Below are positions 45,024 through 53,417 of a stretch of 64,000 nucleotides of DNA, piece by piece. Position numbers and translations under genes: made by a program. The stretch comes from Nonomuraea sp. PA05 (GTDB lineage Bacteria > Actinomycetota > Actinomycetes > Streptosporangiales > Streptosporangiaceae). Numbering within the stretch: the stretch's first letter is position 1; each line of letters starts with the position of its first letter. The DNA is taken from positions 243,153 to 307,152 of the forward strand of contig NZ_VSEY01000011.1 in NCBI RefSeq assembly GCF_008086045.1. Reading direction: 5' to 3'. Below the pieces are notes generated by a model. It had not been told where the DNA came from. It was given only the letters and a program-made list of their open reading frames with translations, and searched no databases.

Positions 45024-46618
45024 CAGATCGGCACGATTTCCGGCCGCGCGACCTTGTCGTTGACCATGGCGTCGATGACGGTCCTGGCCCGTTCGACCCG
45101 GTCGACGCCCACCTGTCCGATGGTCTTGGTCAGCTCGGCGGCGATGGCGCCGGCGATGATGGGCGCGGCGAACGAGGTGCCGCTCCAGGCGCAGTGCGCG
45201 CCCACGGCGTCGGCGTCGAGTGAGGCGCGCTCGCCGACGCTGAGCACGGCGTTCTGGGCGCCGCGGTACTGGGGCGGGAACGTGCTGACGACCATGGCGC
45301 CGGGCGCCCGCCACCGTACGGCGGGGTGCTCGTTGCTGAAGATGGCGATCGTCCCGTCGGGGTTCTTGGCGGCGACGCCGAGCATGGGCGCGAGCGGCGG
45401 CCCCTGGACGGCGGTCTCGGAGAGGGCGGCCAGGTAGAAGGGCCTGGTGGTGGCGTAGTTGCCGGCGGCGTTGACGACGATGACGCCGCGCGCCCGTAGC
45501 TGGTTGACCTTGTCGAACAGCGCCTGCATGGCCGCGTCGCCGGTCTCGGCGAACCCGCCGAAGGAGCAGCACAGCACGTCCACGGCCTGTCCCTGGTCGA
45601 GCAGCCACAGCAGGCGGTCGAGGGCGGCGTGCACAGCCTCGCCGGGGACGACGCCGTCGCTGTGCATGACCTTGTACATCAGGACGCGGGCGTCGGGCGC
45701 GATCTGCGCGATGAGGCCGGCCAGCATGAGGCCGTGGCCGGTGTGCGAGTTGAGGGTGCCGATGAGCGGGTTGGGCAGGTGACCGAGGTCCTGGTAGCCG
45801 ACGAGCCTGGCGATGTCGCGGCCCTGGTAGGCGGGGTGGCTGTCCTGGATGAGCTGCTGCCCGTCGGGGTCGACGGTGAGGAACGCGTCGGGGTCGGTCA
45901 CGGGTTTGAACCAGGGGTGGCCGGCCACGCCGGTGTCGAGGGTGACGACGGTGATCCTGGGCCCGCCGAGCTCTTCGGGTGAGCGCCGGGGCGGCGGGCC
46001 CGCCACGACGGTGACGGGGATGCGGCCGTAGCCGGGCCGGCTGCCGCCGCCGGGTTCCTCGATGACGGCGTGGCCGCTGGTGGCGGGCTCGCCGCCGAGG
46101 TTGAGCGAGCCGATGCCGCTGGTGGCGGAGCCGACGAAGAGGTGGTCCAGCGAGATCTTCTCGATGCCCTCCCTGCCGGCGAGGGCGTCGGGCTCCTCGC
46201 GCGCGGCCCGGCGCAGGGCTCGCAGGGCGGGCCAGGCGTCGGCCTTGACGTCGCGCTGCCCTTCGGCGACGGTCAGGACGGCGGGCTCCCAGGCGGTCTC
46301 GCCACCGGGCTCCCTGCGGCGGGCGCGTTCGACGCTCTCCTCCGACAGTTTGAGCCCGACGCCGCCCAGCGCCCTGTTGATCCAGTCGGTGTCGTCGCGG
46401 TTCTCGAGCAGGTGCGCGGGTACGAGGAGCACGTCCGCGCGGTAGACCGTCGAGTCGGGCCTGGTCTCGCCGTCGTCCAGGCCGACGGCCCACGGGTCGA
46501 GCACCTTGGCTCCGTGCCGGTCCAGGATCTCCCGGGGCAGGTCGATGCCTCGCCAGGGCGGCCCGAACCTCTCGCCGTCGCCTGGCTTGGCGCCTTCGGG
46601 GATGTAGTCGATGGTCAT
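45023..46618 (-). CDS. Cytoplasmic S8 (subtilisin-like) serine peptidase
   Basis: A 531-residue peptidase with an intact S8 triad: Asp228 (VVTLDTGVAGH), His295 (HTGHGLMLAG) and Ser482 (SGTSFAAP), with the oxyanion Asn387 (NAAGNY). The first 215 residues are a non-catalytic region without signal peptide or Tat motif, so the enzyme should act inside the cell. It is the first gene of the cassette, and its upstream region of 192 bases is shared with the divergent amylase gene. An intracellular subtilase coupled to a sigma factor and to a second (CHAT) protease suggests proteolytic control of sigma activity or a self-targeting response. Target unknown. Confidence 0.92.
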   Translation of the reverse strand: MTIDYIPEGAKPGDGERFGPPWRGIDLPREILDRHGAKVLDPWAVGLDDGETRPDSTVYRADVLLVPAHLLENRDDTDWINRALGGVGLKLSEESVERARRREPGGETAWEPAVLTVAEGQRDVKADAWPALRALRRAAREEPDALAGREGIEKISLDHLFVGSATSGIGSLNLGGEPATSGHAVIEEPGGGSRPGYGRIPVTVVAGPPPRRSPEELGGPRITVVTLDTGVAGHPWFKPVTDPDAFLTVDPDGQQLIQDSHPAYQGRDIARLVGYQDLGHLPNPLIGTLNSHTGHGLMLAGLIAQIAPDARVLMYKVMHSDGVVPGEAVHAALDRLLWLLDQGQAVDVLCCSFGGFAETGDAAMQALFDKVNQLRARGVIVVNAAGNYATTRPFYLAALSETAVQGPPLAPMLGVAAKNPDGTIAIFSNEHPAVRWRAPGAMVVSTFPPQYRGAQNAVLSVGERASLDADAVGAHCAWSGTSFAAPIIAGAIAAELTKTIGQVGVDRVERARTVIDAMVNDKVARPEIVPI

Positions 46619-46720
46619 GCGCCGTCTCCGTTCTTCCCTCTGTGGCCTACGAGAGCGGATGAGGGGCGCCGATACACGCGCGAGATAACGGAATGGCCAC
46701 GATCGCCGGATGGCTGCATT

Positions 46721-46774
46721 CTTGCAGAAACTTTCCGCAAAGTCCTTGCAAAGCCTGACGGCGCTGGGTAACTT
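46721..46774 (+). promoter_or_regulatory. MalR/Reg1-like operator and promoter of amylase gene
   Basis: CTTGCAGAAAC (46721-46731) and TTTCCGCAAAG (46732-46742) form an imperfect inverted repeat, followed by a second CTTGCAAAG copy at 46745. This repeat type is known from Streptomyces amylase and chitinase promoters bound by the LacI-family repressor MalR/Reg1. A -35 TTGCAA (46746-46751) and -10 TAACTT (46769-46774) are 17 bases apart and overlap it. Maltose induction and glucose repression are therefore expected. Confidence 0.65.
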
Positions 46775-46810
46775 CCGGGCAATCCCCCCGAAACTCCAAG
46801 AGAGTGCACC

Positions 46811-48517
46811 ATGAAGCGACTGAAGGCAGGCACCGCCGCCCTGTTCACCATGGCGGCCGTTCTCGTGGGTACCGGCACAGCGCAAGCCGCGCCTCCCGGC
46901 GACAGGGACGTGATCGCCAACCTCTGGAGCTGGAACTGGAACTCCGTGGCCGGGGAGTGCACCGGCCACCTCGGCCCGGCCGGCTACGGCGGCGTCCAGG
47001 TCTCCCCTCCCCAGGACTCCCTCACCAGGGGCGGCGCCGTCTGGTGGGACGTCTACCAGCCCGCCGGCTACACCCTGACCAGCAAGTTCGGCAACGAGAG
47101 CCAGTTCGCGGCGATGGTGCGGGCCTGCCACGCCGCGGGCGTCAAGGTCTACGCGGACGCGGTCATCAACCACATGACCGGCCAGGGCAGCACCAGCTAC
47201 GGCGGCGCGAGCTTCAGCAAGTACGACTACCCGGGCCTCTACTCGCCCGCCGACTTCCACTACTACGCCGAGGACTGCGGCAACACCGACAACCTCATCC
47301 ACGACGGCGACTACACCGGCAGCGCCCGCAACGTGCAGAACTGCGAGCTGGTGGGCCTGTCCGACCTGGAGACCGAGGAGGAGTACGTCCGCGGCGCCAT
47401 CGCCGGCTACCTCAACAAGCTCATCGGCCTGGGCGTGGACGGCTTCCGCGTGGACGCGGCCAAGCACACCAGCCCCGCCGACCTGGGCGACGTCTACGGC
47501 AGGCTGAGCGGCTCGCCGTACATCTACCAGGAGGTCATCTACGGCTCCGGCGAGGCCGTCCAGCCGGGCCAGTACACCGGGATCGGCGACGTGCTGGAGT
47601 TCCAGTACGGCCGCTACCTGCGCGAGAAGTTCTACGGCAGCATCTCCGACCTGCGCACGTTCGGCGAGAGCTGGGGCGGCATGCAGCCGTCGGGCCGGTC
47701 CGTCACGTTCGTCGCCAACCACGACACCGAGCGCGGCACCAGCGCGCTCAGCTACAAGGACGGGGCGGCGTACCGGCTGGCCACCGTCTTCCAGCTCGCC
47801 TGGAACTACGGCACGCCGCAGGTGTACGACGGCTTCACGTGGAGCGACAGGGAGGCGGGGCCGCCGCACTCGAACGGGTTCGTCCGCGACGCGGTGTGCG
47901 GCGGCGGCTGGGAATGCCTGCACCGCGACCCGGCGATCACCGGCATGGTCGGCTTCCACAACGCCGTCAGAGGCACCTCGGTCGCCAACTGGAGCGCCCC
48001 GAACGGCAACGTGATCGCCTTCAGCCGAGGCGCCAAGGGCTGGATCGCGATCAACAACGGCACCGGCTCGCACACGGGCACGTTCCCGACCGGCCTGCCC
48101 TCCGGCACGTACACCAGCGTGACCGGCACCGGCACGGTCACCGTGAACGGCGGCGGCCAGGCGACGGTCACCGTGCCGGCCAAGGGCGCGGTCGCGATCG
48201 TGGCGGGCGGCACCACCACGCCGCCCGCCCAGGTGCCGGTCACCTTCAACGTCAACGCCACCACGACCTGGGGCACGAACGTCTTCCTGGTGGGCTCGAT
48301 CGGCGCGCTGAAGAACTGGAACACCGCCGAGGCCATCCCGCTCTCCTCCGCCGGATACCCGGTGTGGAGCGCCACGGTGACGCTGCCCGCGAGCACGTCC
48401 TTCGAGTACAAGTTCATCAAGAAGGACGGCTCGGGGAACGTCACGTGGGAGAGCGGCGCCAACCGCGCCTACACCACCGGTTCCTCTGCCGCGACGATCA
48501 ACGTCACGTGGAAGTGA
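46811..48517 (+). CDS. Secreted alpha-amylase (GH13) with C-terminal starch-binding domain
   Basis: A 568-residue extracellular alpha-amylase. A Sec signal peptide (1-27, cut after AQA) leads into the GH13 barrel. Catalytic residues are Asp215 (GFRVDAAKH), Glu241 (IYQEVIYG) and Asp305 (VANHDTERG). Domain C (all beta) spans about 380-470, and a CBM20 starch-binding domain covers the last 100 residues (VTFNVNATTTWGTNVFLVGS). The enzyme hydrolyses alpha-1,4 bonds of starch. AGAGAG precedes the ATG. A MalR-like operator lies at its promoter. It converges with the esterase gene, and both stops lie in a TGATCA-N8-TGATCA inverted repeat (48515-48534). Confidence 0.95.
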   Translation: MKRLKAGTAALFTMAAVLVGTGTAQAAPPGDRDVIANLWSWNWNSVAGECTGHLGPAGYGGVQVSPPQDSLTRGGAVWWDVYQPAGYTLTSKFGNESQFAAMVRACHAAGVKVYADAVINHMTGQGSTSYGGASFSKYDYPGLYSPADFHYYAEDCGNTDNLIHDGDYTGSARNVQNCELVGLSDLETEEEYVRGAIAGYLNKLIGLGVDGFRVDAAKHTSPADLGDVYGRLSGSPYIYQEVIYGSGEAVQPGQYTGIGDVLEFQYGRYLREKFYGSISDLRTFGESWGGMQPSGRSVTFVANHDTERGTSALSYKDGAAYRLATVFQLAWNYGTPQVYDGFTWSDREAGPPHSNGFVRDAVCGGGWECLHRDPAITGMVGFHNAVRGTSVANWSAPNGNVIAFSRGAKGWIAINNGTGSHTGTFPTGLPSGTYTSVTGTGTVTVNGGGQATVTVPAKGAVAIVAGGTTTPPAQVPVTFNVNATTTWGTNVFLVGSIGALKNWNTAEAIPLSSAGYPVWSATVTLPASTSFEYKFIKKDGSGNVTWESGANRAYTTGSSAATINVTWK

Positions 48518-48531
48518 TCAGGCCCAGCTGA

Positions 48532-49473
48532 TCAAGCGCCGATGGCGGCGCGCAACATCGGCAGGGCCCGTTCCAGGGCCCGCTCCCAGTAGGGCCAGGT
48601 GTGCGTGCCCGCCCCGTAGAAGTCGGTGGTGATCTCCGCGCCCGCCGCCCGCGCCCGCTCGGCGAACACCGTCGCCTGCCGCAGCAGCGCGCCCTCGAAG
48701 TCGCCCGTCGCGCCCGGCGGGTCCAGCGGCCCGGGGTCGCCGTTGCCGCAGGAGACGTAGAGCGGCACCCCGCCCAGCCTCCCGGCGAGGCGGGCGGGGT
48801 TGTGCGCGTCCCACGCCTGGCCGTCCGGCTCGCCCCAGAGGGCGGTGGTGTCCTCGCCGTTCTCGCTGAGCAGCCGCCGCACGCCGGAGCGGTCGCCGGT
48901 GGTGTCGAGCACGCCGGAGAAGGACGCGGCGGCGCGGAACAGGCCGGGGTGGCGGGCGGCGTACACCATGGCGCCCAGCCCGCCCATCGACAGCCCCGCC
49001 ACCGCCCGGTCGGGGCCCGCCCCGAACTCGGCCTCGATGAGCGGGATCAGCTCCTCGATGTGGAAGGTCTCCCAGCGCGGGCCGCGTACCCAGTCGGAGT
49101 AGAAGCCGACCCGGCCGCCCTCCGGCACCACCACGATGGCGGGCAGCGTGTCGGTGAGGCGCTCCGCGCCGCCCTCGTCCACCCAGCCGAGATGGCCGGC
49201 GCCGCAGCAGCCGTGCAGCAGGTAGAGCACCGGCCACGGCCCGGAGCCCGGGGTCCAGCCGCGCGGCAGCAGCACGCGCACCGGGGTCCGGCGGCCCAGC
49301 GCCCGGGAGGACACGGTGAGCGCCCGCCCGCGCTCGCCCGCCTGCTCCTGTTCGACGATGCGCACGCCGTCCACCTGCGGCTCGGGCAGGACCGGAGCGG
49401 GCGTGCAGCCGCTGAGGGCCAGCACCGCGAGCGCCACCGCGAGCGCGGCCCTGGCATCCGGCAGGGCTCTCAC
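48532..49473 (-). CDS. Esterase-family alpha/beta hydrolase lipoprotein
   Basis: A 313-residue protein with a lipoprotein leader (ALAVLALSGC; lipidation cysteine near residue 22), so it is anchored outside the membrane. The fold is the esterase D/mycolyltransferase-like alpha/beta hydrolase: VLYLLHGCCG holds the oxyanion-region loop, VAGLSMGGLGAM holds the nucleophile Ser, and FYGAGTHTWPYW holds the catalytic His. The substrate is unknown; carbohydrate or mycolyl-like esters are typical for this group. The GTG overlaps the stop of the PhyH gene (GTGA), giving a two-gene operon. Confidence 0.85.
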   Translation of the reverse strand: MRALPDARAALAVALAVLALSGCTPAPVLPEPQVDGVRIVEQEQAGERGRALTVSSRALGRRTPVRVLLPRGWTPGSGPWPVLYLLHGCCGAGHLGWVDEGGAERLTDTLPAIVVVPEGGRVGFYSDWVRGPRWETFHIEELIPLIEAEFGAGPDRAVAGLSMGGLGAMVYAARHPGLFRAAASFSGVLDTTGDRSGVRRLLSENGEDTTALWGEPDGQAWDAHNPARLAGRLGGVPLYVSCGNGDPGPLDPPGATGDFEGALLRQATVFAERARAAGAEITTDFYGAGTHTWPYWERALERALPMLRAAIGA

Positions 49474-50210
49474 CGCTCGGCCAGCGGGTCGAAGCCGCGC
49501 AGCATCATGCCCTGCCCGCGCGAGTGGTGCACGTCGTCGGCGGGCCGGTCCTCGGGGTCGCGGAACTGGACGAGCAGCGTCGTACGGGCCTCGCGCGACC
49601 GGTTGACGCCGGACCCGTGCACGGTCAGGTAGCTGAGGAACAGCACGTCGCCCGCCTCCGCCTCGACCGGCACCGCGTCCTCCAGCGGCCACCGCTCCGG
49701 CGGCAGGTGCCAGCCGCCCTCCTCGACGTGCGGCAGCGGCCCGTGCTTGTGGCTGCCCGGCACGACCCGCACGCAGCCCTTCTCCTCGGGTGCGTCGTCG
49801 AAGTGGAAGATGGCCGCGCCGACCGTGTGGCGGGTGTGGGGGAAGTGCGCGGCGTCCTGGTGCAGGGGGAACGGGGAGCCCTTCTCGGCCGGCTTGACGA
49901 AGATCTTGGTGTGGTGGAGCTGGACGTTCCGCGACCCGATCAGGGCCGCCGCCACGTCGGTGAAGCGAGGGTCGAGCATGAGCCTGGCGAAAGCGGCCGA
50001 GTGGAACTGCGCGTCGTGGCAGTGCCGCAGCTCGGTGGCGCCGCCCGCCAGCCGCCTGGCGCTGCCCCACGTGGGGTCGTACGGGCGTAACCGCGACAGC
50101 ACCGCGTGGCACTCCTCGCGGTAGCCGCGTGCCTCGTCCTTACCGAGCAACCCTCTGACCAGCAGGTAACCATGATCCCGGTAGAACCGGGTCATCGAAG
50201 CATCACTCAT
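49470..50210 (-). CDS. Phytanoyl-CoA dioxygenase (PhyH) family protein
   Basis: A 246-residue 2-oxoglutarate/Fe(II)-dependent oxygenase. Iron ligands can be placed in FPLHQDAAH (HxD) and in LTVHGSGVNRS (distal His), with an arginine shortly after for 2-oxoglutarate. The region IFHFDDAPEEKGCVRVVPGSHKHG is typical of PhyH proteins that hydroxylate small molecules or secondary metabolites. ATG 50210 gives the family's N-terminus (MSDASMTRFYRDHGYLLVRG). It is upstream of the esterase gene in one operon. Substrate not assignable. Confidence 0.88.
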   Translation of the reverse strand: MSDASMTRFYRDHGYLLVRGLLGKDEARGYREECHAVLSRLRPYDPTWGSARRLAGGATELRHCHDAQFHSAAFARLMLDPRFTDVAAALIGSRNVQLHHTKIFVKPAEKGSPFPLHQDAAHFPHTRHTVGAAIFHFDDAPEEKGCVRVVPGSHKHGPLPHVEEGGWHLPPERWPLEDAVPVEAEAGDVLFLSYLTVHGSGVNRSREARTTLLVQFRDPEDRPADDVHHSRGQGMMLRGFDPLAER

Positions 50211-50270
50211 CCCACACTCCCGGTGCCGCGCGGTCCTCCTCACTGTGTGCCCGCGCGGCGGCCGGGGGAA

Positions 50271-50294
50271 GAGTGGCGGCCCGCGCCGCCACTC
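50271..50294 (-). terminator. Perfect 10-bp hairpin after the five-module secreted protein gene
   Basis: GAGTGGCGGC-CCGC-GCCGCCACTC is a perfect 10-bp stem with a four-base loop. It lies ten bases downstream of the minus-strand gene ending at 50305 and before the PhyH gene, so it most likely ends that transcript. Confidence 0.7.
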
Positions 50295-50304
50295 CTCCTG
50301 ATCG

Positions 50305-52095
50305 CTACCGGCAGGTCACCGGGTAGACCGCCTGCATGGACGGCTTGTTGTGGTTGAGCACCTCCAGGACGACCGTGCCGTCCTTGCGCTCGGGACGGTC
50401 CCAGTTGGCCGCCTGGACCTCCAGGATGCCGCTCTGGCCGACCTTGAGCGTCACCGGCGTGGTGGGGTCGCCGTCGGTCACCCAGCGGAAGGTGATCTCC
50501 GTGCCGGGGGCCGCGGCGAACGCGCCGTGCGCGGTGACGTACGGGGCGTCCACGCAGTCACCGTGGTAGGCGACCGGCCACAGCTCGGTGATCTCCACGG
50601 TGCCCGGGGTCCTGTCCTTGCAGGTCCAGGTGTAGGCCTCCTGCATGAACGGCTTGTTGTGGTTGAGCACCTCCAGGCGGACGACGCCGGCGCCGCTGGT
50701 GCGGGCGGAGCCGTACCAGAAGTCGCCGATCTTGCTCTTCACGCCGGGCCTGAGCGTCTCGCTCCTGAGGGGGCCGGGCTTGCCGTCGATGACCAGGCGG
50801 TACTTGACCTCCGCCTCGCGGTCGGTGGTCACCAGGCCGTCGGCGCGCAGGCCGTAGGAGCTGTCGCAGACGCCGTGGAAGACGGGCGTCAGCAGGTAGT
50901 GGAAGGTGAGCTTGGCGTCGCCTGGCTCATCGGTGCAGGCGAATCGGAACTCGCGCGTCACCGGCTCCGCCGGGCCGCCCTCGGTCATCAGGCCGAGCGT
51001 GTGGCTGCCGGCGCCGGTCCGCTCCAGGGACCAGGTCGCGGTGACGTCCTGGGCGCGGGGCTGGTCGGAGGCGGCGAAGTCGAGCACCTGCTGCTGCCAC
51101 TTGTTGCCGTCCAGGATCCACCAGTACGTGACCTTCGCGGCGGGGCCGGCGGGGAGCGCGACGCGGCCGGTGGCCTGGTAGGCGACCGGTTCGAGGCATT
51201 CGCCCGCGTAGTCGCCCGGGGTCAGGGCCGTGATGCTCGGCACCGGCTTCTGCGCCGGGGGCGGGGTCGGGGTCGGGGTCTGGGTGGGGGTGGGGGTCGG
51301 CGTGGGGGTCGTGGGCGGCGGGCTCGTCGGCGGGGCGGTCTCGCAAGTGACCTGGTACGCCGCCCGGCCCGAGTCATGGCCCGCCGTCAGCAGCCGGATC
51401 GCCTTCCAGCCGCTGGTGGAGCTGCCCACCCCCATCGGGAGCACGACCTGGCGGCTGCGCGGCCCGTTCGCGGCGAAGTGCAGCGACTGCGCCGGCCCCT
51501 CCCCCGTGGCGCTGTCGATCCACTGGAAGTCCACCTTGGCCGGGGTGCGCGACACCTGGATCGTGCCGGTGAAGCGCACCGTGGCAGGGCACGCGCCGCC
51601 GTACGAGGGCGGGTCGGCCGTCACGGACGCGGCGGCGACCAGCGGCTTGCCCGGCCGGGCGGGCAGGTGGTGCCGGTCGTCCCAGACCGTGACGGGGCCC
51701 CGGCAGGTGACGCTGAATCTGGCCTTGGCCGACAGGCCCTTCCTGCCCAGGATCTCGACCGCCTGCCAGCCGGAGGTGGTGCGGTCGAAGGTCTGGCGGT
51801 CCCGCACGACCACCTTGCGCGTGCCGCTCACGCGCACGCCCTTGACGGCGCTCCTGCTGCCGTCGCCGCGCACCCAGCGGTAGCGGACGGTGCCGGTGCC
51901 CTTGGCGGCCACCACGGCCGAGAAGCCGACGGTGGTGGGGCAGCCGCCGGACTGCTTGGCGGGGCTCGCCTTCACCTGCGCCACCTTGACGACCGGCCCA
52001 GCGGCGGAGGTGGTGGAGGCGGCCGTGGCGTGCGGCGGATGGGCCAGCAGACCGCTGAGCAGTGCGGCGCCCAGCAGCAACGCTGTCCTTCTCAT
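50305..52095 (-). CDS. Secreted five-module Cys-paired beta protein
   Basis: A 596-residue exported protein of unknown function. A Sec signal peptide (1-26) is followed by five modules of about 85-100 residues. Each carries one cysteine near its start and one at its end (52/131, 169/251, 300/387, 410/492, 514/595), probably disulfide-bonded Ig-like sandwiches with a conserved YRW or YWW core. A Pro/Thr linker (252-283) divides modules 1-2 from 3-5. Modules 4 and 5 share VLEVLNHNKPxMQ, with near-identical DNA at 50341 and 50651, so they arose by recent duplication or gene conversion. No wall anchor is seen, so the protein is probably released. It may be an adhesin or binding protein. Confidence 0.85.
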   Translation of the reverse strand: MRRTALLLGAALLSGLLAHPPHATAASTTSAAGPVVKVAQVKASPAKQSGGCPTTVGFSAVVAAKGTGTVRYRWVRGDGSRSAVKGVRVSGTRKVVVRDRQTFDRTTSGWQAVEILGRKGLSAKARFSVTCRGPVTVWDDRHHLPARPGKPLVAAASVTADPPSYGGACPATVRFTGTIQVSRTPAKVDFQWIDSATGEGPAQSLHFAANGPRSRQVVLPMGVGSSTSGWKAIRLLTAGHDSGRAAYQVTCETAPPTSPPPTTPTPTPTPTQTPTPTPPPAQKPVPSITALTPGDYAGECLEPVAYQATGRVALPAGPAAKVTYWWILDGNKWQQQVLDFAASDQPRAQDVTATWSLERTGAGSHTLGLMTEGGPAEPVTREFRFACTDEPGDAKLTFHYLLTPVFHGVCDSSYGLRADGLVTTDREAEVKYRLVIDGKPGPLRSETLRPGVKSKIGDFWYGSARTSGAGVVRLEVLNHNKPFMQEAYTWTCKDRTPGTVEITELWPVAYHGDCVDAPYVTAHGAFAAAPGTEITFRWVTDGDPTTPVTLKVGQSGILEVQAANWDRPERKDGTVVLEVLNHNKPSMQAVYPVTCR

Positions 52096-52185
52096 CTCAG
52101 GGGGTCCCTTTCTCTGCTTGTGAAGGGACCACGATGCTCAACCGGCCTTGGACGTCACTTGGATCTCTCTTGTGACGCGGAACCG

Positions 52186-52197
52186 CGTGTATACACG
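52186..52197. promoter_or_regulatory. Perfect 12-bp palindrome at glycosyltransferase promoter
   Basis: CGTGTATACACG is a perfect palindrome five bases before the ATG of the glycosyltransferase gene. It overlaps a TATACA -10-like element, with TTGTGA upstream at 52170. A repressor site is likely; PadR or GntR-type regulators bind such sequences. No regulator gene is adjacent. Confidence 0.45.
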
Positions 52198-52202
52198 AGG
52201 GC

Positions 52203-53381
52203 ATGGCAACCGTAGCGTTCTACGCTCCCATCGGGGCCGGTCACGTGAACCCGACGCTCGGCCTGGCCGCCGAGCTCGTCCGGCGCGGTCACCGCGTCAC
52301 CTACGCCACCACCGAGGCCAACGCCGCGCGCGTGGCCGAGACCGGCGCGGAGATCGTGCCGTGGACCTCGGCCTGGGACTCGCTGGGCCTGGACGACGTG
52401 CCGCAGATGCACGGCAAGGGCCTGGTCAAGGCCATGGGGCTGCTGCTCGATGAGACCAAGTCCGCCCTGGCGCAGCTCGGCGGCGGCGAGCGCCCCGACC
52501 TCGTGGTGCACGACGGCCCGCTGTGCTGGTGGGGCCGGATCCTGGCGGCCCGCCGGCAGGTGCCGTCGGTCGAGACCTGGCCGAACCTGGTCAGCAACGA
52601 CCACTGGTCGATGCAGCGCCGCTACACCACCGTCAACCCGCTGAGCCTCGGGTTCCTGCGCATGATCGTGCGGCTCGGCGCCCTGCTGCGCAAGGAGGGC
52701 ATCAGGGACGTGCAGGCGTTCATGCGCGGCGACCGGGCGGCGGTCCGGCTGGTGCTGCTGCCCCGGGCCTTCCAGTACGCGGGCGAGACGTTCGGCGAGG
52801 GCTACGCGTTCGTCGGGCCGGGCCTGACCGGGCGCGCCTTCCAGGGCGACTGGCGGCCGCCCGGCGACGACCGGCCCGTGGCGCTCGTCTCGCTGGGCAC
52901 CGGCTACAACAGGCGCCCCGACTTCTACCGCGCCGTGATCCGCGGCGCGGAGGGCCTGCCGTGGCACGTCGTGCTGGCCGTCGGCGGGGTCGACCCGGAA
53001 TCGCTCGGCCCGATCCCGCCGAACGTCGAGGTGCACGGGCACGTGCCCCAGCTCGCGGTGCTGCGCCATGCGCGGGTGTTCGTCACCCACGCCGGGATGG
53101 GCAGCACGATGGAGAGCCTGCACTTCGGGGTGCCGATGGTGGCGGTGCCGCAGATGGCCGAGCAGCGGGCCAACGCCGACCGCATCGCCGAGCTGGGCCT
53201 GGGCCGGGCGCTGCCGCCCGAGGGGCTGACCGGGGAACGCGTGTGGGAGACGGCCGGGCAGGTGGCGGCCGACGAGCACGTACGCGAGCGGGTGCGCTGG
53301 ATGCGGGAGGAGGTGGCGGCGGCGGGCGGCGCTCCCGCGGCGGCGGACGAAGTGGAGAAAGTGCTTAACTTGGGGTCGTAA
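52203..53381 (+). CDS. Macrolide-type (MGT/UGT) glycosyltransferase
   Basis: A 392-residue GT1-family glycosyltransferase with GT-B fold. The N-terminal acceptor domain begins FYAPIGAGHVNPTLGLAAELVRRGH. The C-terminal donor domain has the UDP-sugar motif region HVPQLAVLRHARVFVTHAGMGSTMESLHFGVPMVAVPQMAEQ. It resembles OleD-type macrolide-inactivating enzymes as well as natural-product glycosyltransferases. The substrate cannot be told. It has no macrolide cluster around it, which fits a stand-alone detoxification enzyme. Confidence 0.88.
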   Translation: MATVAFYAPIGAGHVNPTLGLAAELVRRGHRVTYATTEANAARVAETGAEIVPWTSAWDSLGLDDVPQMHGKGLVKAMGLLLDETKSALAQLGGGERPDLVVHDGPLCWWGRILAARRQVPSVETWPNLVSNDHWSMQRRYTTVNPLSLGFLRMIVRLGALLRKEGIRDVQAFMRGDRAAVRLVLLPRAFQYAGETFGEGYAFVGPGLTGRAFQGDWRPPGDDRPVALVSLGTGYNRRPDFYRAVIRGAEGLPWHVVLAVGGVDPESLGPIPPNVEVHGHVPQLAVLRHARVFVTHAGMGSTMESLHFGVPMVAVPQMAEQRANADRIAELGLGRALPPEGLTGERVWETAGQVAADEHVRERVRWMREEVAAAGGAPAAADEVEKVLNLGS

Positions 53382-53417
53382 AAACGTTTCATCACGATCT
53401 TTCCGGAAGGTCACCCC

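Noticed and set aside
46619..46720. Possible small gene between subtilase and amylase
   Set aside because: The stretch reads best as the shared promoter region; no frame with a start, ribosome binding site and sensible protein was found.
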